9,653 bases of DNA from Altererythrobacter sp. GTDB lineage: Bacteria; Pseudomonadota; Alphaproteobacteria; Sphingomonadales; Sphingomonadaceae. Where the stretch lies: NCBI GenBank assembly GCA_011524425.1, contig WTKI01000321.1:1-9653 (forward strand), read 5' to 3'. A program made the translations under genes and the position numbers. The notes beneath the pieces were generated by a model, which did no database searches, had not been told where the DNA came from, and saw only the letters and a list, made by a program, of their open reading frames with translations. This document shows, in pieces, positions 1 to 5,262 of the stretch. How positions within the stretch are numbered: position 1 is the stretch's first letter; each line of letters starts with the position of its first letter.

Positions 1-119
1 GGATCATACCGCCCTTTTTCAATCGCGTTGACGGATTGGCGGCTGACTTCCAGCCGCTCGGCCAGATCCTGCTGTGACCAGTCGCGCTCTGCGCGCAGGA
101 CTTTCAAGCGGTTTTTCAT
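1..119 (-). CDS. XRE/Cro-type HTH transcriptional regulator (3' end outside window)
   Basis: Only the first 39 codons are present; the gene runs off the left edge. The protein starts MKNRLKVLRAERDWSQQDLA. This is a textbook Cro/C1 helix-turn-helix: SQQDLAERL forms helix 2 and SRQSVNAIEKGRYDP forms the recognition helix and the following turn. The opening matches the very small (about 65-70 residue) stand-alone XRE regulators that usually sit beside genes for small membrane proteins. The start codon overlaps the stop of the upstream membrane protein gene (ATGA, 116-119), so translation is probably coupled. It is the last visible gene of a three-gene operon. It is the obvious candidate to bind the inverted repeat at the operon promoter (716-765), but that is inference. 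The fold is certain; target and effector are unknown. Confidence 0.9.
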   Translation of the reverse strand, partial: MKNRLKVLRAERDWSQQDLAERLEVSRQSVNAIEKGRYD

Positions 120-529
120 AGCGGCGTTGACCCACGCCCGGTGATCCGATTGTAGACTTCTCCGACCAATAGGCCGACGCACCAAAGGGGGATAATGAAA
201 AAGACCGGGAAACGCGGGACATCGTCCACCAGTTCCAGCAGCCCCCAGCCCCCGGAAAAGGCGAGAGTTATAGCTGTTGCGATAAGCGCTTTGCGAACTT
301 CCAGCATGCGCAGATATTCATCTTGCAGATCGGCCAGCAGTCTGCCGATCGCCCAAATCCAGTAGATCAGGCACAGGGCCGGCAGGATTGCCAGCGCGAC
401 CCGCCCCGTCAGCCCCATTCCGAACTGCTCAGACACCGGGCCGATAAGAGCCGTTGTCGCCAAATAGCCGATACCGAAAAACACTGTGCGCTTGGTGTAG
501 CTGCGATAGGCAGGGTCTTTTTGAGCCAT
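116..529 (-). CDS. Four-TM membrane protein of unknown function in an XRE operon
   Basis: This is a 137-residue protein with about four hydrophobic stretches, near residues 16-32, 42-62, 80-100 and 107-125. A charged cytoplasmic-type segment (RLLADLQDEYLRMLEVRK) sits between the second and third. I recognise the general pattern, a small polytopic protein encoded next to a miniature XRE regulator and common in sphingomonads, but know no function for it. The start at 529 overlaps by one base the stop of the 54-codon gene upstream (TGATG, 527-531). An AAGGG a little further up, inside that gene, can serve as ribosome binding site. The stop overlaps the HTH gene start. Both overlaps point to one polycistronic mRNA with coupled translation. 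The protein could sense a membrane state and act with the regulator, but nothing in the sequence proves that. Confidence 0.85.
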   Translation of the reverse strand: MAQKDPAYRSYTKRTVFFGIGYLATTALIGPVSEQFGMGLTGRVALAILPALCLIYWIWAIGRLLADLQDEYLRMLEVRKALIATAITLAFSGGWGLLELVDDVPRFPVFFIIPLWCVGLLVGEVYNRITGRGSTPL

Positions 530-693
530 CAGCAGCGACCCTTTGTTCCCAGTGCAGTCGCGCCGAGCGCTGCACCTGTCATTGCCATGATAATTCCGAA
601 ACTCGCCGGCCCGCTAACGTCGCTGGACGAGAGGATAAGCGCGGTGGCGATGATGGCGCTGGCCCATAAGAGGGATTGTGTTTGCTTTGTCAT
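529..693 (-). CDS. 54-residue two-TM protein, first gene of the XRE operon
   Basis: This short gene begins MTKQTQSLLWASAIIATALI. It has two hydrophobic segments (about residues 8-22 and 32-49) joined by a short polar loop (SSSDVSGPA), and ends in a basic KGRC tail. A purine-rich GAAAGGGAA lies about 8 nt before the ATG. The stop overlaps the next start (TGATG), and the gene sits 24-30 nt below a plausible promoter. The amphipathic pattern, ribosome binding site and one-base overlap together argue for a real gene despite its length. I do not recognise the family. A hairpin-like two-TM protein could be a subunit of the downstream four-TM protein; that is a guess. Confidence 0.75.
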   Translation of the reverse strand: MTKQTQSLLWASAIIATALILSSSDVSGPASFGIIMAMTGAALGATALGTKGRC

Positions 694-715
694 TGGTAAA
701 GTTCCCTTTCAACAA

Positions 716-765
716 TGGAAAGGATACTTGTCATAGATTCGCCCAAATGTCAAGCATACTTTCCA
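716..765. repeat. Inverted repeat over promoter, candidate operator
   Basis: TGGAAAGGATACTTG (716-730) and CAAGCATACTTTCCA (751-765) are 15-nt inverted arms matching at 13 of 15 positions, separated by 20 nt. The arm centres are 35 bp apart, a little over three helical turns. One arm covers the -10 and the other the first bases of the -35 of the XRE operon promoter. This is the expected layout for a site bound by two dimers or one tetramer. The HTH protein of the same operon is the natural candidate ligand; that is inferred. Confidence 0.6.
724..753 (-). promoter_or_regulatory. Promoter of the three-gene XRE operon
   Basis: On the minus strand a perfect -35 TTGACA (748-753) is followed after 18 nt by AAGTAT (724-729), a modest -10. 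A start near 717 would give a leader of about 25 nt before the ATG at 693. Both hexamers fall inside the arms of the inverted repeat at 716-765, so a bound regulator would cover them. The -35 is strong; the exact -10 is less certain. Confidence 0.55.
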
Positions 766-810
766 AAAAGGAGTGGGTGCTTGTCTCTTGGGTCGCATTT
801 CCAATGGGTA

Positions 811-839
811 ATGACATTTTAGGAGCGCGTCCTTATATA
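811..839 (+). promoter_or_regulatory. Promoter of the thr leader - thrS unit
   Basis: ATGACA (811-816; five of six bases match TTGACA) is followed by exactly 17 nt and then TATATA (834-839), a good -10. Only seven bases separate the -10 from the ATG of the leader ORF (847), so transcription should begin at or within a base or two of that ATG. No Shine-Dalgarno sequence is possible in so short a leader. This indicates a leaderless mRNA, as described for rhizobial trpL. Confidence 0.65.
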
Positions 840-846
840 GCTGCGC

Positions 847-918
847 ATGGCACAGCTGCTGACTACGACCACAACAACTACCACCTCGGATATCCGGGGG
901 CGGTCGCTGTTGGTCTGA
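847..918 (+). CDS. Threonine-rich leader peptide of thrS (attenuator ORF)
   Basis: A 23-codon ORF encodes MAQLL, eight consecutive threonines (codons 6-13, 862-885), then SDIRGRSLLV and TGA at 916-918. The Thr codons are ACT, ACG, ACC, ACA, ACA, ACT, ACC, ACC. All four synonyms occur, so selection appears to act on the amino acid and not on a DNA repeat. The ORF lies between a promoter and thrS, whose enzyme charges tRNA-Thr. Two competing hairpins follow directly (899-933 and 926-955), and the stop codon lies in the loop of the first. This is the design of the his, trp, ilv and enteric thr leader peptides. The peptide itself probably has no function after synthesis; its translation rate is the signal. 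The start is probably leaderless. No other explanation fits as well. Confidence 0.85.
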   Translation: MAQLLTTTTTTTTSDIRGRSLLV

Positions 919-933
919 TCCAGCAACTCCGCC
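899..933 (+). promoter_or_regulatory. Antiterminator hairpin of the thrS attenuator
   Basis: GGCGG (899-903) pairs with CCGCC (929-933), and GCTGTTGG (906-913) pairs with CCAGCAAC (920-927) with one G-U pair and one mismatch. The loop is TCTGAT (914-919) and contains the leader stop codon. A ribosome stalled with any Thr codon in its A site (last one at 883-885) would reach only to about 898, leaving this hairpin free to form. A ribosome at the stop codon would melt it. Its right arm shares 926-933 with the next hairpin, so the two cannot coexist. Confidence 0.7.
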
Positions 934-955
934 ACCCGCAATCGGGTGGCGCGGT
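926..955 (+). terminator. Attenuator (terminator-type) hairpin before thrS
   Basis: CGCCACCCG (930-938) and CGGGTGGCG (943-951) form a perfect 9-bp GC-rich stem with loop CAAT. It can extend past a C-C mismatch with A926-U955, C927-G954 and a U928-G953 wobble. It competes with the hairpin at 899-933. The following bases (GTCCTCCCG) hold no U-tract, so it is not a standard intrinsic terminator. Termination may be weak, factor-assisted, or replaced by another mechanism. The hairpin is certain; its label as terminator is inferred from position. Confidence 0.6.
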
Positions 956-1000
956 GTCCTCCCGAAAATTTGCGATTAAGCTTCACACCGCACTTCAAGC

Positions 1001-1054
1001 GCGCGTGGCATTGTGCCATGGGCGCAAACAAAGAGACGACGTGAGAATGTGATG
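1001..1054 (+). promoter_or_regulatory. Hairpin and AUGUGAUG start region of thrS
   Basis: TGGCA (1006-1010) and TGCCA (1014-1018) form a small stem that GCGC arms (1001-1004 with 1022-1025) can extend. It ends 26 nt before the thrS ATG. The start region reads ATGTGATG (1047-1054): an out-of-frame ATG is followed at once by TGA, whose A is the first base of the thrS ATG. The Shine-Dalgarno sequence (GTGAGA, 1041-1046) is weak. Whether the hairpin or the minimal start-stop affects translation cannot be told from sequence. Confidence 0.35.
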
Positions 1055-3079
1055 ACGCAACTTCTGAAGATCAGCCTGCCCGATGGCTCAGTGCGCGAAG
1101 TGGAAGCGGGCTCCACGCCTGCTGACATTGCCGCTGCGATTGGCCCCGGCCTTGCCAAGGCGGCTCTGGCTGCGCGTGTGGATGGTGAAGTGCGCGATCT
1201 GAACCGCCCGTTTGATGGCGATGCCGAGCTTGCGCTGATCACATCACGCGATGAAGAGGATGCGCTGGAGCTCGCACGGCATGACTATGCGCATGTGCTG
1301 GCTGAAGCGGTGCAAGCGCTTTGGCCCGGCACGCAGATCACCTTTGGTCCTGCAACCGATGATGGTTTTTATTATGACGTGATGGCGCCTGCGTCTCGCG
1401 AGCCGTTCGGCATGGATGATCTACCTGCGATCGAAGACAAGATGCGGGAGATTATCAAAGCGGACAAGCCGCTGGTGCGCGAGGTGTGGAGCCGCACGCA
1501 GCTGATCGAAAAATGGCAAGCCGAAGGCGAAGCGTTCAAGGCCGAATGGGCTCAAGAACTTCCGGAAGATGAAGAGCTGACGGTCTATTGGTCAGGCGAG
1601 CCGGGTAGCGAAGGCGCGTGGCTCGATATGTGCCGCGGGCCGCATTTGGCCTCTACCGGCAAGCTTGATCCGGACGCGTTCAAGCTGATGCGGGTAGCGG
1701 GCGCTTACTGGCGCGGCGATCAGAAGAACGCGCAGCTTACGCGCATTTATGGAACCGGCTGGCTCAACAAGAAGCAATTGAAGGCGCATCTCCACCGGCT
1801 GGAAGAAGCTGCGCTGCGCGACCACCGCAAGTTGGGTCGCGAGATGGACCTGTTCCACTTGCAGGAAGAAGCGCACGGATCTGTTTTCTGGCACCCCAAG
1901 GGCTATCGCATCTGGCGCGAGCTGGAGGCCTATATGCGCCGCAAGATGGACGGCGCTGGCTATCGCGAGATCAAGACGCCTCAGCTGATGGATGTGCGCC
2001 AATGGACGCAGTCCGGCCACTGGGGCAAATATGCAGAGAACATGTTTGCTGTGCCGGACATGGTGCCGGAAGTGACCGAGGAAGATGGCGCAGCCTCGCC
2101 TAAAGTCGCAGACGATGCCGACTGGATGGCGATCAAGCCGATGAACTGTCCGGCGCATGTCCTCGTCTTCAAGCAAGGGATCACCAGCTACAAGGAATTG
2201 CCGATACGTTTAGGCGAGATGGGCTGCTGCCACCGCAATGAACCGCATGGCGCACTGCATGGGTTGATGCGCGTGCGCCAGTTTACGCAGGATGACGCGC
2301 ATATCTTCTGCACTGAAGAACAAGTCGTCGAAGAGGTCCGCGCGTTCTGCAAGCTAGCCGACAGCGTCTATAAGGACTTCGGGTTTGACTATCATGTGAA
2401 GCTGGCTTTGCGCCCCGAACAACGCTTTGGCTCGGATGCAGACTGGGACAAGGCAGAGCAGGAATTGCGCGATGCTGTGGCAGAGGCCGGCATGGCGAAT
2501 GACGATTATGGCTGGGAAGAACTGCCGGGCGAAGGGGCGTTTTACGCGCCGAAGCTCGAATGGCATTTAACCGACGCGATTGGCCGCACCTGGCAAGTCG
2601 GCACGATCCAGGGCGACCGCGTTTTGCCGGAGCGATTGGATGCAAGCTATATCGGTGAAGATGGCGGGCGCCATCGCCCTGTTATGCTGCACCGCGCGAT
2701 CTTCGGATCATATGAGCGTTTTATCGGCATTCTGATCGAGCATTTCGCAGGCCGTTTGCCGGTCTGGCTTGCGCCGGTGCAAACAGTGGTCGCAACGATT
2801 GTGTCTGATGCGGACCCGTATGCGAAAGAGGCTATCGCTAAGCTGGAAGCGGCGGGCATCCGTGTGGAAAGCGATTTCCGCAATGAGAAGATCAATTACA
2901 AAGTGCGCGAGCACAGTCTGGCCAAGGTTCCGCATCTGCTAGTCATCGGTATGCGGGAGGCTGAAGAAGGCACTGTTGCGGTCCGCACACTGGGCGAGAA
3001 ACAGCAACGCGTTATGCCGCTTGATGAAGCGATTGCGATGCTGACGGCAGAGGCGACACCGCCTGATCTGCGTGGCTGA
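1052..3079 (+). CDS. thrS: Threonyl-tRNA synthetase
   Basis: This 675-residue class II synthetase charges tRNA-Thr in the cytoplasm. Residues 4-64 form the TGS domain. The N2 editing domain follows, with HDYAH (H77, H81) and DMCRGPH (C194, H198), the zinc-type set that removes mischarged serine. The catalytic core holds the zinc ligands C366 (KPMNCPAH), H417 (TQDDAH) and H547 (MLHRAIFGS); motif 2 lies in [18 protein letters not shown] and motif 3 around residues 545-560. Residues about 572-668 are the anticodon-binding domain. Nothing key is missing. An acidic insertion of roughly 18 residues relative to the E. coli enzyme precedes C366. The ATG at 1052 was chosen because the TGS domain begins at once and a purine-rich GTGAGA lies 5 nt upstream; an upstream in-frame GTG (1013) would add a non-conserved basic tail. 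Expression is probably set by the Thr leader attenuator. Confidence 0.97.
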   Translation: MTQLLKISLPDGSVREVEAGSTPADIAAAIGPGLAKAALAARVDGEVRDLNRPFDGDAELALITSRDEEDALELARHDYAHVLAEAVQALWPGTQITFGPATDDGFYYDVMAPASREPFGMDDLPAIEDKMREIIKADKPLVREVWSRTQLIEKWQAEGEAFKAEWAQELPEDEELTVYWSGEPGSEGAWLDMCRGPHLASTGKLDPDAFKLMRVAGAYWRGDQKNAQLTRIYGTGWLNKKQLKAHLHRLEEAALRDHRKLGREMDLFHLQEEAHGSVFWHPKGYRIWRELEAYMRRKMDGAGYREIKTPQLMDVRQWTQSGHWGKYAENMFAVPDMVPEVTEEDGAASPKVADDADWMAIKPMNCPAHVLVFKQGITSYKELPIRLGEMGCCHRNEPHGALHGLMRVRQFTQDDAHIFCTEEQVVEEVRAFCKLADSVYKDFGFDYHVKLALRPEQRFGSDADWDKAEQELRDAVAEAGMANDDYGWEELPGEGAFYAPKLEWHLTDAIGRTWQVGTIQGDRVLPERLDASYIGEDGGRHRPVMLHRAIFGSYERFIGILIEHFAGRLPVWLAPVQTVVATIVSDADPYAKEAIAKLEAAGIRVESDFRNEKINYKVREHSLAKVPHLLVIGMREAEEGTVAVRTLGEKQQRVMPLDEAIAMLTAEATPPDLRG

Positions 3080-3091
3080 TGGCTCGCGTGC

Positions 3092-3844
3092 CTAGCTGAT
3101 CCAGCTTGCAGCCAGCACTTTGCCGGCATCAGGCTCGCGCAGGACCAAAGCGAAGCGGTCAGCATTATCGCCTTGCAAAGTGCTGGGCTCTATTCGCATG
3201 CTCAGCGCGCCGCCTTCCCATGAGCCAAGCACGCGCTCGCTGCGCAGCACATTGACATATGTAATCTTGCGCCCAGCATTCTCGCCGCGGCCAATCGCGA
3301 CATCAGCGCGGCTGGCAATCTTGAGCAGCACCAGTTCAGCGAGCCGTTCTGCTTTTCCGCCTAGCCCTACAGCGGCGCTGCCATCGGAATTGCGCTTCGC
3401 ACGGATAGCGGCGCTGTCTGCTTGCCGCGCGGCGTTTATGCTTTGTTTGACCGCGCGCTCTTGCGAGCCAACCACGCCGATTGTCCCGTCTACCACCATT
3501 TGCGGTGTGTAAACGCCGTTGTGTCCCGAAAGGCCCTTGCGCGCATATTGGCGTTGCAGAGTTGTATTGTCTTCGCTGGCAAGCGTGTCTTTCCAACCAA
3601 GCCGGTCCCAATAGGTGACTGGCCGCGACACCACGACCAAGCCAGTCTCTTGGTCAAGGCGCGCGGCCAGTCGGTCAGCTGGGGGGCAGGAGGAGCACCC
3701 CTGGCTGGTGAACAATTCAAGCAAGACCGGCTCGCCGTCTGAAACGGCAATGGGCGCTGCGCTTTCGCCTTGCGGGGGGAAAGCCAAAGCAGCAGCGCCT
3801 GCAGCTGCGAGGATGCACATCAGGGAGGTTGGGATTTTGTGCAT
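3092..3844 (-). CDS. Secreted DUF1223 thioredoxin-fold protein
   Basis: This 250-residue protein has an N-terminal signal sequence (KIPTS, then the hydrophobic stretch to about residue 22, probable cleavage near 28-30). The mature part starts with the DUF1223 hallmark LLELFTSQGCSSCPPADRL, in which C50 and C53 form a CxxC on a thioredoxin-like fold. Further family features are the VTYWDRLGWKD segment (about 77-87) and YTPQMVVDG (about 112-120). The family is periplasmic or exported and often described as putative secreted thiol protein; its substrate is not established. The ATG at 3844 has GAGG about 7 nt upstream. The gene is convergent with thrS, with only 12 nt between the two stops and no clear terminator, so the transcripts probably overlap. 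Its 5' leader holds two overlapping hairpins (3860-3886). Family assignment is secure; function is not. Confidence 0.9.
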   Translation of the reverse strand: MHKIPTSLMCILAAAGAAALAFPPQGESAAPIAVSDGEPVLLELFTSQGCSSCPPADRLAARLDQETGLVVVSRPVTYWDRLGWKDTLASEDNTTLQRQYARKGLSGHNGVYTPQMVVDGTIGVVGSQERAVKQSINAARQADSAAIRAKRNSDGSAAVGLGGKAERLAELVLLKIASRADVAIGRGENAGRKITYVNVLRSERVLGSWEGGALSMRIEPSTLQGDNADRFALVLREPDAGKVLAASWIS

Positions 3845-3859
3845 TTAGAGCCTCACATA

Positions 3860-3886
3860 GACTGGCTGGGTTGCCAGTCTTGGCAA
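3860..3886 (-). repeat. Two overlapping inverted repeats in DUF1223 leader
   Basis: Read on the minus strand, TTGCCA and TGGCAA (3881-3886 with 3871-3876) form one hairpin. GACTGGC and GCCAGTC (3873-3879 with 3860-3866) form another. They share bases 3873-3876 and so exclude each other. The second ends about six bases before the GAGG ribosome binding site of the DUF1223 gene. The repeats are plain; a regulatory role is inferred. Confidence 0.4.
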
Positions 3887-3906
3887 GGAGTTCGCGCGCA
3901 AGCGCT

Positions 3907-3924
3907 AGCCGGTTACAACCGGCT
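3907..3924. repeat. 18-bp perfect palindrome-like inverted repeat
   Basis: AGCCGGTT (3907-3914) and AACCGGCT (3917-3924) are perfect 8-nt inverted arms separated by only AC. The spacing is short for an RNA hairpin but typical of a DNA site bound by a dimer. It lies 63-80 nt upstream of the DUF1223 start. Five T residues follow at 3930-3934 on the plus strand, but there is no plus-strand gene to terminate, so an operator is the better reading. Confidence 0.45.
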
Positions 3925-3988
3925 TCAAATTTTTCAGGAGTGCTTCAGGAAAGCGCCAGTCTTGTGGCTGCGCGCCCGTCGACCCGGA

Positions 3989-4129
3989 TCAAAAAGGAAG
4001 CGCGCGGCCTGCTGCGATGAGTGCGACAGCGCAAGTTGTGACCATCGCAATGCGGATCACCTCTGCCTGTGCCTCTGCGACCTTGTGTGCAAGCTCGACC
4101 GCGCGCGTCAAAGAATGGGGTTTGGACAT
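3989..4129 (-). CDS. Probable 46-residue single-TM small protein
   Basis: The ORF starts MSKPHSLTRAVELAHKVAEA, continues with QAEVIRIAMV and ends ALIAAGRALPF. The first part is an amphipathic, probably helical stretch with regularly spaced charged residues. Residues about 25-40 are hydrophobic enough for one membrane segment. The composition is that of a real small membrane protein, unlike the basic, proline- and arginine-rich shadow frames around it. The ribosome binding site is poor (GCTGGGCT before the ATG). It lies between the DUF1223 and agmatine deiminase genes on the same strand, 36 nt after the latter's stop, and could be co-transcribed with it or use its own promoter. A palindrome (4134-4146) and a CtrA-like motif (4155-4169) lie just upstream. 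I do not recognise a family. Confidence 0.45.
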   Translation of the reverse strand: MSKPHSLTRAVELAHKVAEAQAEVIRIAMVTTCAVALIAAGRALPF

Positions 4130-4154
4130 AGCCCAGCATAATGCTGAGTGAATC

Positions 4155-4169
4155 CTAACGGGTCGTTAA
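4155..4169 (-). promoter_or_regulatory. CtrA-like half-match upstream of the small ORF
   Basis: On the minus strand the sequence reads TTAA, seven bases, then TTAG (4169 down to 4155). This is one base off the alphaproteobacterial CtrA box TTAA-N7-TTAA. It overlaps the agmatine deiminase stop and lies 26 nt before the 46-residue ORF. A short motif of this kind can occur by chance, so it is weak evidence. Confidence 0.2.
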
Positions 4170-5152
4170 GAACCTGCTGCGGTTAAATCAGGCATTTGCT
4201 GGCTGGCGCAGTGAAAACCCCCGCCCCCTGCCAGCACAGCATCGGCTGGCAAACCGATGACCTCGCGGTCAGGGAACAGAGCAGCGATAGCAGCAACCCC
4301 GTTCGCATCATGGGGCGAACCGAAAGTGGGCACGATAACGCTATGCGTTGTGATTGCGAAATTGACATAGCTTGCAGGTTCTATCTGCCCATCGCGCGTG
4401 ATCAGCCCGGGCGAAGGCACTGCATGCACAGTAAGGCCGGCTTCGAGCAGCCGCGCTTTTGCATCTGCATAGATTGCAGCATTGGGATCCTCAGCTCCGG
4501 TTGCCTCAGGCAATGCCACCTCGCCCGGCGCCACGAAGCGCGCCAAATTGTCGACATGGCCATCGGTGTGGTCGTTCACTAGCCCGTCACCGAGCCAAAT
4601 GATCCGGCTCGCACCCAGATCACGCGCAAGCCGGGCTTCAATATCTTCACGCGCTAGCGCAGGATTGCGGTTCGGGTTGAGCAAGCATTGCTCTGTTGTC
4701 AGGATGGTGCCGGTCCCGTCACTGTCAATCGCACCGCCTTCCAGCACCCAATCGCTGGCGACCACTGGCAGGCCGGCATCGCGAGCGAGCTCTGCGCCGA
4801 TGGCTTCATCGCCGGCCATCACATATTTGCCGCCCCACCCGTTAAAGCGGCACCGCAAGGCCGAGCCATCGCAGCGCACCAGCGGCCCCGTATCGCGCAG
4901 CCAGATATCGCCATAGACGCGCTGCTCCAACGTAACAGTATCGCTGACGAGTTCTCGCGCGCGTGCTGCATTGGCGTCATCGCGGACCAACAGGCGCACC
5001 TCTTGTCCGCTTGCCGCAACCGCATTGGCGAAGGCTGCGATCTGTTCCTGAGCAGCAGCAAGATAACCCGGCCATTCATCCTCCAGATGGGGAAAGCCGA
5101 TCCACAGCCAGGCTTGCGGCGCCCATTCTGCTGGCATCACATTGCTCGCCAT
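4166..5152 (-). CDS. Agmatine deiminase family protein
   Basis: This 328-residue protein belongs to the agmatine deiminase/Porphyromonas-type peptidylarginine deiminase family, which hydrolyses a guanidino group to ureido plus ammonia. Family landmarks run in order: MPAEWAPQAWLWIGFP (6-21), DIWLRDTGP (82-90, D87), FNGWGGKY (103-110), VLEGGAIDSDGTGTILTTE (136-154), CLLNPNRNP (156-164), HTDGHVDNLARF (195-206, H199) and GGGGFHCASQQMP (309-321, C315). The Asp, His and Cys catalytic set is complete. Agmatine to N-carbamoylputrescine (polyamine route) is the likeliest reaction, but no N-carbamoylputrescine amidase gene is adjacent, so the substrate is open. I chose the ATG at 5152 because AGGGA (5162-5166) lies 9 nt upstream of it; the ATG at 5161 abuts that sequence, and any longer form would only translate antisense of the glnE start. 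Divergent from glnE. Confidence 0.9.
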   Translation of the reverse strand: MASNVMPAEWAPQAWLWIGFPHLEDEWPGYLAAAQEQIAAFANAVAASGQEVRLLVRDDANAARARELVSDTVTLEQRVYGDIWLRDTGPLVRCDGSALRCRFNGWGGKYVMAGDEAIGAELARDAGLPVVASDWVLEGGAIDSDGTGTILTTEQCLLNPNRNPALAREDIEARLARDLGASRIIWLGDGLVNDHTDGHVDNLARFVAPGEVALPEATGAEDPNAAIYADAKARLLEAGLTVHAVPSPGLITRDGQIEPASYVNFAITTHSVIVPTFGSPHDANGVAAIAALFPDREVIGLPADAVLAGGGGFHCASQQMPDLTAAGS

Positions 5153-5194
5153 GATCTGCATTCCCTGAAAAAGCCGTTTCGCAAGATGCTGTGC

Positions 5195-5223
5195 ATTATG
5201 GATAACCCCTGAGCAAGCGTCAC
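5195..5223 (-). promoter_or_regulatory. Candidate promoter of the agmatine deiminase gene
   Basis: On the minus strand GTGACG (5218-5223) and CATAAT (5195-5200) are separated by 17 nt. The -10 matches five of six consensus bases and the -35 four of six. A start near 5188 would leave about 36 nt before the ATG at 5152. The -35 lies within the inverted repeat at 5212-5232. Confidence 0.4.
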
Positions 5224-5232
5224 ATGCTTGCT
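5212..5232. repeat. Inverted repeat between divergent agmatine deiminase and glnE
   Basis: AGCAAGC (5212-5218) and GCTTGCT (5226-5232) are perfect 7-nt inverted arms with a 7-nt spacer, centred on 5222. The site covers the candidate -35 of the agmatine deiminase promoter and lies 31 nt upstream of the glnE ATG, so one bound protein could affect both genes. It could also act as a hairpin in a glnE leader. Role inferred. Confidence 0.4.
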
Positions 5233-5262
5233 TCATGGCTGATGCATGGGCAGGGAGAGCCA

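Noticed and set aside
819..1031. Minus-strand ORF with a run of eight valines opposite the leader
   Set aside because: It is the complement of the Thr codon run; it has no family features, and the plus-strand ORF fits promoter, hairpins and gene context.
1013..1051. Upstream GTG start giving a 13-residue longer ThrRS
   Set aside because: The extra residues are basic and outside the TGS domain, no ribosome binding site precedes them, and the start lies in a hairpin loop.
1592..2176. Long minus-strand ORF inside thrS
   Set aside because: It is antisense to a fully conserved synthetase, and its His/Arg-rich composition is typical of a shadow frame in GC-rich DNA.
3907..3934. Intrinsic terminator on the plus strand (stem plus five T)
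   Set aside because: There is no plus-strand gene upstream for over 800 nt, the loop is only two bases and the T-run is six bases away.
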